Assembly: GCA_037178675.1 (NCBI GenBank)
Contig: JAYMGJ010000025.1
Span: 38,612-102,611, forward strand
DNA: 64,000 nucleotides
From: Scleroderma bovista
Taxonomy: Eukaryota; Basidiomycota; Agaricomycetes; Boletales; Sclerodermataceae
Reading direction: 5' to 3'
Part shown: in pieces, positions 21,626-32,335 of the stretch
How positions within the stretch are numbered: position 1 is the stretch's first letter
Layout of the letters: every line of letters begins with the position of its first letter
Position numbers and translations under genes: made by a program
The notes under the pieces: generated by a model
Database searches by the model: none
Seen by the model: only the letters and a program-made list of their open reading frames with translations
What the model was told of the DNA's origin: nothing

Positions 21626-22998
21626 CTCAACCATGCACACGGGCCCGTGCATGGACTGGGGGGATTGTGTATGGTGACGCCGAAAAGGAAGTCAGGGTTG
21701 GAAAGAAGAGGCAAATCGTCGGGGGCTTCTGTCCCCTCGTCATCATCATGAAGTTGACGCTGATGCGTATACGCAGGTTCTACAACTGGGATTCGTCATC
21801 GAACTCACGCCCGCAATCATATCCAGATTTAAATTCGCTATGTGTCTTCTTCGCCGTTGATGATACAACGTTCACACATTTTGCTCTGTGCAGCATCCCT
21901 AAGTCATAACTGTGATTTTCCACCAACGCTTCGAAGGCTCTCGCTCGGCATCCGAATCACAGCTCTCCCTTCTTCCTCGTCCTACTCTGCCCGCACGCAC
22001 GAAGCCGCCTTACACCCCGCCGCATCCCAACGACGCATACATCTCTCCGCACGAAAAGCATCTATCTAATTCATCGCCGTGCTCAAACCGGCGCTGGCCT
22101 GTCTGTTCGTGATCACGACGCCTGCAGGATCGGACTCGGCATGCTCGTCTTCAAAGCGGGAGCTGACATTGGTAAGCCCACTTCCCCCCTCCCTCCCCCT
22201 CCGTGTCCACGACTCTCATACACACGTGTAAGGAACTAACACGACTTAGCTACGCAACTACAAAATATTTCCGATCTACAAAGCACTCGAGAGGGCCCGG
22301 GCGTTGGTGAGGACGCCTACCGCGGACCTCGGGGTGAGTTATGATCGGTACCGGGTAACTGGTATCGATCGTCCTGCGACCGGCAAGACCCACAAAGGGC
22401 AGGGCGGACGTATGTTATCTACGACGCACCGAAGCGGCCAGGTTAGATCCCGCGCCCTATGTCCTTAGGCACGGCCCTCTCAGTGCTTTGCCGCCCCTTG
22501 TACTGTAGCTTTGACACTTTCCTTGTACTTTAGATACATTGTTGCTTGGACGTCGAGCCACTCCGAGGCGCTTTGACGTCAGTACTGTACTTATAGCGCC
22601 TGTAGCAGCTTCGAGCTGTAGAAAATCCGATTCCCCCAGTTCCGCATTTCACGTCCGAGTCATCAGTCTAAGAAGTCTCAAGTTCCCGTCGTAGTATCTA
22701 CTATAGCATTCACCGTCCGAGTTCCGAGTCTCTTCCGTCTCTTATCTCACTCCCTTGTCCTCTCGAACACCCGAACCCGCACCTTCCCCTACACACGCAA
22801 ACTGGACAGCCTATATGCGTCTCACACAGGGTCTCATGTTTGCTATATCCGTAGGCATGCTCATCTACGCTGCCTGTGTCGAGATGCTCGCTGCCGATTT
22901 TGCGATGGACACGACGTTGTGGAGGAGTGTGTGGGTCAGGCAGGCGATTGAGGTGGGGAGTCTCATGCTTGGGTGTGTGCGATGGGCGTGATATCATG
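21626..22998 (+). pseudogene. ZIP pseudogene, copy 4, split by a solo LTR
   Basis: Carries ZIP sequence from the end of the His-rich loop (GGTGACGCCGAAAAGGAAGTC) through the HQxFEG exon, here HQRFEG with lost bases, to the last exon at 22806-22998. Several 1-nt deletions break the frame (CTATCTAATTCATCG, GCAGGATCGG). The last intron is interrupted at 22227-22793 by a solo LTR; its acceptor ACTGGACAG survives on the far side. Everything before the loop's end has been lost. Confidence 0.88.
22227..22793 (+). mobile_element. solo LTR (567 bp)
   Basis: Runs from TGTAAGGAACTAACACG to CACCTTCCCCTACA, with imperfect TGTA/TACA ends. It is flanked by CACG on both sides (5 bp ACACG if the last A is counted as target). 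A 574-bp copy in the opposite orientation lies at 61191-61764 and matches over its whole length, by eye about 90% or better. No internal retrotransposon domain is attached, so this is a solo LTR left by recombination between the two LTRs of one element. Confidence 0.88.
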
Positions 22999-23640
22999 TC
23001 AGAATATATGGACGCTACGTGGCAAACTTACAAGACTAATTACACTTATTAGTTTTGATATATTAGCTGTTCTACCTACAAGATAAATAGTTCGTAGTAT
23101 ACCCATCGCGTTTGGACCTGGTTTGCACCCACCCACCCATCGTGGTCACCCCGATCGTCCCAGCGCGCGAATTCTAACATATCATAGGTAGTTAGTGAAT
23201 TTTGGTACGTGGGATGGCTGTTGCGTCTGACACTGAGTAGCCCACCGCGAACGTGTCGAATGTTATTCTTGCGTGAACGATGGACTAGTAATGGTCGCGA
23301 TAATCGTACATCCTTGTACTACTCCGTACTAGCCTACTTGTAGTACATAGCTGTACGTACTGGCTGTGAATTAGCACAACGAGAGCCTGAGAGGCCATAA
23401 GTCCAACTGGGTAGTGACTGGTGATGGTGATCCCTTGTTGCAGTCCACAACGGAAAGCCAAAAAAACCAGGTGGTTTCATCGTTGTCTGGCGGATTCGGT
23501 CGTCATCGTCGCCCGTCGTTGCACCACTGCATGGCATCATAGTCATCGGTAGTTGCTGACCATGGGCGGCCGCCTGGGGTCGTAAGCCGTTCCCGACGTG
23601 AAAATCAACTCAGAATTTAATTTATAACTTGAATCGCCCT
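22999..23640. other. ZIP 3' flank, no gene
   Basis: After the ZIP end about 170 bp (23000-23180, AT-rich then GC-rich) is not shared with other units. The rest is the usual downstream flank of ZIP copies. Nothing coding was seen. Confidence 0.5.
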
Positions 23641-23654
23641 CGTGACACTTGAAG

Positions 23655-23871
23655 TTAGTAGCAAGGAGTGCGCATAGAAGAATGCTGTGGATGGTGGCTC
23701 ATACTTGGTAAAACTTGATTCGACAATACGAGGAAACCAGGCCAGGGCTCGTTCAGTTTGCATCCACAGTTGGGAAAGCATGCTGATCGCCAAAGTCGTC
23801 GTCATCACGCCCCTTCAATCAGGAATCGGCCACCTCGTAATTCACTTACTATTGTCCAATGCAAAAGGCAT
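23655..23871 (-). CDS. short Cys-motif ORF, copy D
   Basis: Minus-strand exons 23871-23850 and 23782-23655 give 49 aa: MPFALDN, then TCFPNCGCKLNEPWPGF, ending STPCY-like with a further Cys. The GTAAGT donor and GATCAG acceptor match copies B and C. This copy has the fullest Cys set. The C-terminal frame is not shared with copy A. Confidence 0.28.
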
Positions 23872-24010
23872 ATCATCGCAGACATCGTTTTACACCCAAT
23901 TTATAGATTTCCAACGACAAATGACAAAAACACTTTGGCTCATACAACACATTGTGTAATCGTACATTTCAGACGAGCAGATGTGAGCTTGATTTCTTCC
24001 TGGGATACAT

Positions 24011-24591
24011 TTAGTGCTGGCTGATATGGAACTGATGCGAAGGGTCCTTGGCGTTCATGTGCTTAAGTTGAATCTGGAACAAGGGATGAAACGACAGGAC
24101 CCGACTATGATTAAAACAGTTCTTACCTGGCAGTCGGCAGGGGCATGTGGTCCCATATCAGTCCAATAAATTGTCGTATCTTCTTTCGGTGCAATGCTAT
24201 AGGAGAGGCCAGATCAGGAACAGTCAAAAACAGTAGATGCCAATAACCCACGTGTATGTACCAGGGGAAACTTTCCAGAGTACCCACTGCTGGTATCCGC
24301 CTTTGATATTGACCCATTCTTTATCGTGCTGAACAAAGTTTTTGCAGCACTGAGTGCCAAGGCTGATCTCATAGACGCTGCCTGTGGGAGCATCATAGAG
24401 CCATCTGAAGTAGAAAGGCTGGAGACATGTTTCACTTTATCACAAGGTCGGTCAGAAAGAATTAAAAGACCTACGGTTCTCTGATTATTGACCACAATAT
24501 TATCCACATTGCCAACTTTCTTATCACCAACGCAATGGCCATTGACCGATATAAAGTTAACACCGTCGACGGGATATCCGGGGGGCGACAT
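24011..24591 (-). CDS. small beta-trefoil-like protein, copy D
   Basis: Most diverged open paralogue, about 140 aa. It starts MSPPGYPVDGVNFIS, then VNGHCVGDKKVGN, VDNIVVNN, VYEISLGTQCCKNFV, EWVNIKGG, YQQWVL, TIYWTDMG, QIQLKHMN and ends HQFHISQH. It has gained a Cys pair (QCCK) and a further Cys (ADCQ) absent from A, so its surface chemistry has changed. The exon plan is unchanged. The TATA-like box is at 24661-24667, 70 nt upstream. Confidence 0.68.
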
Positions 24592-24660
24592 GATGAGAAA
24601 AAATGCACAGAGTGTTGGAAGTGTTGACTCTGAGGAATCCCTGAGTCAAAACTGACCATC

Positions 24661-24667
24661 CTTTTAT
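24661..24667 (-). promoter_or_regulatory. TATA-like box of copy D
   Basis: ATAAAAG on the minus strand, 70 nt before the ATG at 24591, same context as the other copies. Confidence 0.5.
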
Positions 24668-25499
24668 CCTCTGAACAGGCGCTTCGACGGCGGCCGCTCG
24701 TGTACCATTTTGGCATTATTTGCACCTGTTGCGACTTGCAAGGGAACACGGGGAATTGAATCAGATGAGCCCTAGCCTTGCTGGCTTGTTCGGTTGGTTC
24801 AGTACGTAGTAATTTCCGTACGGGTATGTGACGAATCCGGTGAAAGCAGAAGGGGATGAACGTATCTGGGGTAAAGGGGTTACTTATGTCATTAGTTTAC
24901 AGCCATGAAGTCAGACCAGAATGACCCAATAATGTTGAATTACAGTCATCATGGTGTGCCACTTTTGTGACCATGTATCATGTGGATGCAACGCACCAGG
25001 GTCTCCTTTTCCTGGACAATGGTCAGATCAGAAACATAATTTACCGGCACTGTAAAGCATGGATGGGATCCGAACAGAAACAACTGAGATTTTATGTAAC
25101 TTACTCCATTCTTTGGAATTGCCGATTAGCGGGGAATGGTTTCTCACTGCTAGTACCGACCTGGAGCTCCAATTACTATAATTGGCGCGGGGCCTAGGTA
25201 GCTTATTGTCTAAGAGGGTTCAGTAGTACGTACCTTGCGTGCAGTGCACTAGAAGTTTCTTTAGAAAAGTACAATATTTTGCCTGGGCACGTGTCGCATC
25301 TACGAGTGGTGGAACCGAAGTGTACGGTGTTAAGATATCAGGCGGCGATTATCGGCCCAGTGTTACAGGTGAGGATTAGATCAGTGGTCACGCAGATCCG
25401 AGACTACTCAGACTAGAGGGGCTAGATGGCGGGACGAAGATTCTTCTGTGTATGTAAGCCACTACGATATCATAGGTATTATATAAGCGGCAAACTTAC

Positions 25500-26280
25500 G
25501 ACTGGTGGAAAACTTTCCATGTTTTATGCCATTGCTCTTCTGGCTGTTGGCTGACTGACTTCTGCAGTGTGCCGATGAAGGCGACTCGGACTTGCTCTCG
25601 CTCACTGAGGGGCAAGTTGCATGAGCACCACGATATGACCAAATACGATTTGTATATGCGTTACTACGTAGCTGATTCGCGCCACCCACTTTCGTAGTAG
25701 TAGTACGTCATGTGCAATCGATGATTCTCTTTGCAAGATCCCTACCATGAATCTCAGAGAGTTTTCAGTACTTCCTGTCCACAACGAAAGGACAACTTAC
25801 TTAACCTCGGGCCTCGGCAACCACGATGATAATAATAAAAGTCTGTGGATTGTGGGTCGTTGGAGGCTCATGTCAGGAGAATGCACGTTAGTTCGAGGCA
25901 TCATTCTGTTGCTGTCAAAGTCGTACGTGTAGAATGTCATCGACAGCATTCACCCCTACGAATATTTAACTGTGCACATCCCACATTCGTTCCACGGAGG
26001 CGTTGTACTTAAACCTGTACACAGGGACGGTGGCCTGTCAGACGAGCTGCTTAGGAATAGTACGGATATGGGCACGATATGTCTCTGTCTCCGAGCTGAC
26101 GCAGTGGGAGGTAACGAGTGAAGAGCAGAGATGCGAGATAGGCGGGTGATGGTTAAGCATGTCTATGAAGTTGAGTCGGTGGTTGGAAGGTGCGGGTTTC
26201 AGGGTCGACCGTGTTCATTAGTCGTGACGCACCTTCAGAGCAGGAATGGGTAATCCTCCCTAAGGAGACCAAAGTCTCGA
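25500..26280 (-). pseudogene. unrecognised array gene, copy 3 (decayed)
   Basis: Shares blocks with copies at 12.6-13.5 and 20.6-21.1 kb. The conserved ER-WD-H block is followed by an in-frame stop (GTGCACAGTTAAATATT), and the FMVGILQRE block has lost bases. Its right part is the upstream flank of the HET gene. Confidence 0.45.
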
Positions 26281-26551
26281 AGGGAGAAAGTTTCTTCTTC
26301 TCTGATTTCAGTAATCGCATGGGTGGTCAACGAGACATCTGTCTTACTTGATAATGCCGTTGGGCGCTCAGTTGCTTGCTGTGTTACGCCGAAAAACCAC
26401 GTGGGCTTCTTGTGCCCTTATCATCGCCATCAGTTGTCTGTACTGGCATACATAACCAACCAACCTGATTGTACTACTCATATTCATTTAGAGGTATGGA
26501 TACCATCTATAGTTGGCGATCACGGTCGAGATTGACATTCACTTGTGCAGC

Positions 26552-29542
26552 ATGCGCTTGATCAACGTAAAAGCCTTTCTTCAAAGGGAGCAATTGTTTG
26601 CAGAGAGAAAGCGAGTCGACCGTCGAGCCAAAGTGCTCGAGTTCGGTGATGACGAAGTAACAGAATACGCGATATTATCCCATCGGTGGATCGAGCACGA
26701 AGTGGATTATAATGAGGCAGTCAAGCTCGCGAAGATGGACGAGGAGGAGAGAACTGAAATTCACCAGCGCGATGGCTATCGAAAGATCATCCAGAGCTGC
26801 GAGCAGGCGAAGAAGGACGGGTACGAGTGGTTGTGGGTCGACACTTGCTGTATCGACAAGCGAAGCAGCGCAGAGCTGTCCGAGGCCATCAACTCCATGT
26901 ATTGGTGGTATGAAAACGCAAGAGTATGCTATGTGTACCTCCATGATGTCCCAGGTTCATCCTTTCCCACTATGCGTAACAATGAGAGGTATGCCAAGTC
27001 GGACGGCTGGCCGGAGTGGTTTTCGCGTGGGTGGACACTGCAAGAGATGATAGCACCGAGGGATGTCCAGTTTTTCAACAAGGATTGGCATCCTATCAGT
27101 AACAAGAGGGTACTTTCACCTATCTTGCAAGACATCACTCGAGTTCCACAGGATATACTGAAGGATGGCCTTTCGTCAAACCGTCCGTGCGTTGCGCAAA
27201 TCATGTCATGGGCTGCCAATCGGACTTCAACTCGGGTAGAGGACAGGGCCTATTCTCTGATGGGTCTGCTGGACGTTAATATGCCGATGTTGTATGGTGA
27301 AGGGAAGAAAGCCTTTCACCGTCTTCAGCTGGAAATCATCCGCACGTCGAACGACCAAAGCATCTTTGCATGGGGCTGCAAAGGAATGCAAGTGCGGACT
27401 GGCAGTATCCTTGCGGATGACCCAAGCTTCTTCTGGGATTGTGATAAGATGGAACTGATGAATCGAGACGAATTCATCAAATCACTGAAATGTGACATTC
27501 CAGAAGACGAGCCAAGCCTTCGATTGAGGACGATCGATTTGGCACATTCCCCATCACGAATCGCGGCATCCAAATTTGGCTGTTCCTCCGTCCCCATGTT
27601 GGCTCTGACTCAGTCTTCCAAGCCCTGCTGCCATGCCGCCTTCGTCCATCGGGTCCGCCAGTGGCCATCGTTTTGGCTTTGTGGGAATCCAATTACTATC
27701 GACATGCAGGGTCTTTACGTCATGAAGCTTGGGGGCGTCTGCAATTATGCCACGTCTATCACAGATATCAAGTCACGCTGCGCGGGGGTCGGGTGGTCTA
27801 GCGGTTACCCCCGGCTGCCTTCGTGCAGTGAGTTGCTTGTTCAACTCCCCCCCAAGCCCATTTTTACTGCTACTTGCCGTCATGGGAATCACAATGACGT
27901 CACAACCAAGGGTGAACTGGAGGGCCCTACGAGATTAGTGTGGGCAATGGATGGGATAATGGGAGCTATATGCCAGGTTTAGCGATGGGACCAGTCCTCA
28001 AAGTTGGCCGTGGGAGTTAGGAGGGGTCACCCCGACCAGGCGCGAACCTGGATTAAAATACTAGCCAAAAACTAACTTACCAGCCACCACCAGCACCTCC
28101 ACCTAAGTGAGCCGTCCGAGAATAGCATTCACACCTCTCTGGCCAGTCGGAACAGGCGGGTGGGACAAACCTCTAATGGTGGTCAGGGAGCCTTTAATGG
28201 GCAGTTACCTAATTGGTTTGGTGACTAGGGTTAACCCAGTAGCGGGGGGTTACAAGTGCGAGTGAGGTGTTTCTAGGGCTTCATGGACACAGGTGGAAAT
28301 TAGATAATCTCACTCCAACCAGCCGTGTCTTACTCAGATTTTCTCTGTTGTTGCTTACACGGGATATAAATAAAGATGTTCTCTCTCTCTCTCAAGTCAC
28401 GCTGCATTGCAACTCCACATTCGAAATCGATGACAGTGCAATCCCAAAGAGGGGCTTTCCCTACTCAGCTACATACCCAGTGGGATTAAACACAGGGAAC
28501 ACGGTCACTCTGAGCATCACAGATCCTCTTTGCATCATAGGCTATTCTTCCAAGCAAGAGTATCATTTCGCAGTGGGGTTTGGTCAATGCTTTGGCCAGA
28601 ACTGGATACATGTCGTCTGTGAGGAACCTGAGAGCCCCTTAGGTAGTTTATGGTCCTCCTATGGTCCAATGCTCGCCAGAGCGCCAGAGCATGCACAGTC
28701 CATGAAGAAGGCATGTTCTGGAGCTGCAAGCTGTCGGGTCTGCATTATGGAAACCCGTCTCCCTCGATCAACCTGGATCCTGCAGACTTCTTGCGTCATG
28801 TGGAACAGTTCAAGAATGTGCGGAGTTAAGCTTGAGGTATTTCGGGATCCTGGTTTCAGTAATGTGTCAGGTCAATGGACAGGTTTTGACGTTGATGTAA
28901 GGAATGGTTTCGTTTCTGTGTACGCACATTTCTATTTCATTGGTCACTGTTTATACAGGGAACAGACGATCCCGACCGTGACTGGCGGGGTCTCATGATA
29001 CCCCATTGTCCGAGTAAGCAAGATAGCTATGAGCTACTCGTGGATGGGGTCTCCATGAAGTTCTCATACGCGCCCAATGATATAAAGGTGAGTACTCAGG
29101 TCTTTCATACACCGTTCATGTCTTACAAGAATAGCTGGGGGACTATGGTCCCTTTAAGGACTCAGGGGACTTCTGCTGCGAAGGAAACCTCTTTACCGAC
29201 CTCATGTCACTTTCTTTAAATGCGAACATCACCCCGAGGCAGCACAGAATATCTGAAAGGGGTGGACACCAGAGAGAGAGTGGCATTGTGAGGGCGTATC
29301 AGTACCCCGATGGTTTCACTGAATTATACAAACCACTTGGCCTGTCGCTTCCGAGTAACGACGACTTCAAATCATTGTTGGTTTCCTTCTCTACTCGACT
29401 CACCAACAGATATCTCGTCACACGAGTTGTACAATGTCCCCCCGACCCTCGCTGGCCGGGCTCAAGGACAACATATCGGTGCAACATTGCAAAGCCATAT
29501 GTTTGGCACAGAAATGAATGCGCTGTCTCTGTGGTGGGGTGA
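26552..29542 (+). pseudogene. HET-domain (HET-E-1-like) gene, frameshifted and SINE-split
   Basis: The HET domain (residues 1-280) is intact: YAILSHRW, EWLWVDTCCIDKRSSAELSE, ARVCYVYLHDV, WFSRGWTLQEMIAP, RVEDRAYSLMGLLDVNMPML followed by YGEGKKAFHRLQ. A 1- or 2-nt indel near 27505 moves the reading out of frame. The correct frame continues as SIEDDRFGTFPITN, GIQIWLFLRPHVGSDSVFQA, VLALWESNYYR, then is interrupted at 27782-28391. Beyond that it continues with CNSTFEIDDSAIPKRGF, CFGQNWIHVV, RLPRSTWILQTSCV and, over two introns (28897-28958, 29088-29134), ANITPRQHR, LYKPLGLSLPSNDDFKSLL to a stop at 29540. HET proteins act in non-self recognition. The present frame would encode the HET domain plus a scrambled tail ending at 27982. 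Confidence 0.9.
27782..28391 (+). mobile_element. tRNA-headed SINE-like insertion
   Basis: 610 bp between exact 14-bp direct repeats TCAAGTCACGCTGC (27768-27781 and 28392-28405). Removing it and one repeat restores the frame and matches the paralogue at 30.7 kb. The head resembles a tRNA gene: TGGTCTAGCGG (A box, 27794-27804) and GTTCAACTC (B box, 27839-27847). A reversed tRNA-like B box (CCAGGTTCGCGCC in reverse complement) lies near 28040. The 3' end is a TCTCTC run. Long target duplication, Pol III-type head and simple tail together indicate a SINE. I found no second copy in the window. Confidence 0.82.
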
Positions 29543-30440
29543 AACGCAGGGGGACCAAGCGAGAGTTAATGATGGGGTTGTGATGTGCCGTTTTTTCGTC
29601 CATTGTTCTATGGGTAGTGGATTTGGCTGTCCGTCTATGTATTCTTGCGTGTATATCATATCTACTGAGGATACGCATGCTACCCACAGCACTCAACCAC
29701 ACTTCTTTGTCGCCCACTTCGTATACACATCCACGAACGCACCTCGTGACTCAATCGACTAGTAGATATATCCTGACAGAATGATGTCATATTCTCGACA
29801 CGGAAAAAACACGCTCACTCAGTTACCTACAAAACCCTACCAGCACAGTGGCGTTCCAGTACGCGCACGATGCGCTGGGAATGTGCGAGCGCAGAATGTT
29901 GCGGGTTTCGTTGTACCCAAAAAAATCGGTGCTGCCTGCAGACGACGGTAAGCATCTGATCGCCTAGTTTCGAGTTTCGAGGCTCAGCCTCCCAGAGCGC
30001 TGTATTGCTGGTTGCGCAGTATCTGTGTGTGCGGCCTGTGCGAACAGTCGCCAGTAGCCTATGAATAATCGGGCTGCGTTGACGAGCGGACGAGTGGTGT
30101 CCATATACGCACTGAATCCATGTAGACGTACCATGGGTTCGGGATCGGGAGTGTCCGATGGGAGGGGACGATGCAACAGAGCACTGTGTTACTGCAATTA
30201 GAAGAGCCAGAGCATGCGCTGGGGGTGAAGCACGCGAAGAGGGCGGCAGTGAAGCTGAGAAGACCTCAGAGTTCGTCCATGTGCTCTTGACTCGTTCCAG
30301 TATTCACGTACGTAGTGTCACAGAGACCGCACGAGAGAGGTCAGTGCTGCCTCGGGCTATGTCATTTGCATTCACCCAGCCAGTCATACGACATCCCAAT
30401 GAGAGGCTGAGGCTCAGTACTCGGCACTTAGAAAGGCTTA
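29543..30440. other. spacer between inverted HET genes
   Basis: No convincing gene. Plus and minus ORFs near 29964-30520 are Arg/Ala-rich and unsupported by splice patterns. The segment separates two HET genes pointing towards each other. Confidence 0.5.
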
Positions 30441-31917
30441 CTAGACAATCGGGTGCTCACCGTCATCGCTGGACAACAATTCTTCCTCTGGTATACGTAT
30501 ATGTAGCGAACCCCGGATAGCCAGCTGATGATAGCCTCGATCGCACATTCCCAGCGAATTAGACCCAGATGGTGAGCGACTGCGTTTTTCTTTAGCATCG
30601 AGAATGCGATAACATTCTGTCAGGTTATATCCTGTGTATTTCTCTGGGTATGAGCCACAGTAGGTGAAACCATTCTTAGTGAGTGTGCTGTCGTCGATTT
30701 CGAATGTGGTATTGCGATGCGGCGGGTCTTGATATCTGAGATAAACTTGACGCAATTGTGGGGGTCCCCCTGAATATGGATGCGCAGCATATGGATACCT
30801 ATAGTAATCATCTTCCCACAAAACCAAATCGATGGTCGCTGGCGGGGACATTGGCCGAAAGCGGCATGGCAGCCAAGCTTGGAAGAGCTAGCATCGGAAC
30901 GGAGGAGCAGCCAAATTTGGATGCCACAATTCGTGACGGGGAATACACCAAAGCGATCTTTTTCGATGGAGGACAACTCTTGTTCTGGGATGTCCTGTTT
31001 GAGAAATTGGATGAATTCTTCATGATCTATCAGCTCCATTGTATCACAATCCTCGAAGAAGCTGGGGTCATCCACAAGAATGTTGACATTGCAACCCCAT
31101 GCAAAGATGCTTTGATCGTTCGACGCTCGGATGATCTCCAGCTGAAGGCGGTGAAACGCCTTCTTACCCTCCCCATACAACATCGGCATATTCACGTCCA
31201 GTAGGCCCATCAACGAATAAGCTCTGTCCTCGACTCGCGTCGTTGTCCGATGGGCCGCCCACGACATGATTTGAGCGACACACAGGCGGTTTCCACGAAG
31301 TCCATGTATCAGTATACCCTCCGGGACTCCAGTGATGCATGCCAAGGCAGGTGCAAGCGTCCTCTTGTCACCTATGCTCTGCCATTCCTTGTTGAAGAAC
31401 TGGACATCACTTGGGGCTATCATCCCTTGTAGCGTCCACCCACGGGAGAACCACTCCGGCCAGCCATTGGAATTGGGGTACCTCTCGTTGTCACTCGCAG
31501 TGAGAAACAATGGATCGGGGAAGTCGTGGAGGTACGCATAGCATACTCTCGCGTTCTCGTACCACCGGTACATGGAGTTGATAGCCTCGGATAATTCTTC
31601 GCTGCTTCGCTTGTCGATACAACAGGTGTCGACCCACACCCATTCATATCCGTCCTTCTGAGCCTGCTCGCAGCACTGGAGGATCTTTTGATAGCCGTCA
31701 CGCTGACGAATTCGTCTCTCTCCTCCGCGTCCACCTTCGCGAGCTCGACCATCTCAACATAGTCCACTTCTTGCGCGATCCACCGATGGGATAGAATCGC
31801 ATATTCTGTTATTTCATCATCGCCGAAGTCGAGGACTTTGGTGCGACGATCCACTCGCTTTCCCTCTCTAATCAAACTCTCCCTCTCAAGACACGCTTTT
31901 ACGTTGATCAGACGCAT
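30441..31917 (-). pseudogene. second HET-domain gene, two frameshifts
   Basis: Inverted paralogue of the 26.5 kb gene. It starts MRLINVKACLERESLI at 31917, with YAILSHRWIAQEVDYVEM. A 1-nt loss near 31708 (GAATTCGTCAG versus GAAATTCACCAG) shifts the frame inside the HET domain. The rest continues as WVDTCCIDKRSSEELSEA, WFSRGWTLQGMIAP, RVEDRAYSLMGLLDVNMP. A 10-nt deletion at about 30883 (the paralogue has GACTCAGTCT) shifts it again before PPATIDLVLWEDDYYRYPY. From GSYPEKYTGYNL onwards the tail departs from the other copy. It is non-functional unless these are assembly errors. Confidence 0.88.
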
Positions 31918-31940
31918 GCTGCTTCCTGCACAAGTGCGCG

Positions 31941-32252
31941 TTAGTCTTCACTCTCGATGGGATCATTAACTTTGGACGGTTTCCATACCTCCTCTAACCA
32001 AATTAGTGGTGAGCCAAACTCGGGCGTGGTTGCTGAATTGAAACGGTAGGCGTGTAGTTGTGGTGAGTCAGGTTGGTTCACTTTGGTTGGTCGACGTCTG
32101 ATGCGAAGGAAGGCAGAATGGCAGTGGGAACGACCGTACTCACAACGGCACTCTTCTATTGTACCCTCCACACAGTAAAGGCACAGCTGGATAACACATG
32201 TTTCTAGCTGAAAAGCTTCGCCATGACAACACAGCAAGCAATTTGGCTGCAA
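31941..32252 (-). CDS. Cys-rich 103-codon ORF, doubtful
   Basis: Minus-strand ORF just upstream of the second HET gene. The N-terminal half is Cys-rich (NCLLCCHGEAFQLETCV, then CLYCVEGTIEECRCEYG), which could look like a metal-binding peptide. No signal peptide, no copy upstream of the other HET gene and no splice support, so it may be chance. Confidence 0.18.
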   Translation of the reverse strand: MQPNCLLCCHGEAFQLETCVIQLCLYCVEGTIEECRCEYGRSHCHSAFLRIRRRPTKVNQPDSPQLHAYRFNSATTPEFGSPLIWLEEVWKPSKVNDPIESED

Positions 32253-32335
32253 CCAAACTCTTTGTACCTACGATCCACCGTGCGAGGGCTTGTATTCGGG
32301 CCGGCCGTGTAGTATAACTTTGTTGTAATATATCC

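Noticed and set aside
27794..27850. A functional tRNA gene at the SINE head
   Set aside because: A and B boxes are present but no acceptor stem, anticodon loop or 3' stem can be paired; it lies within a flanked insertion.
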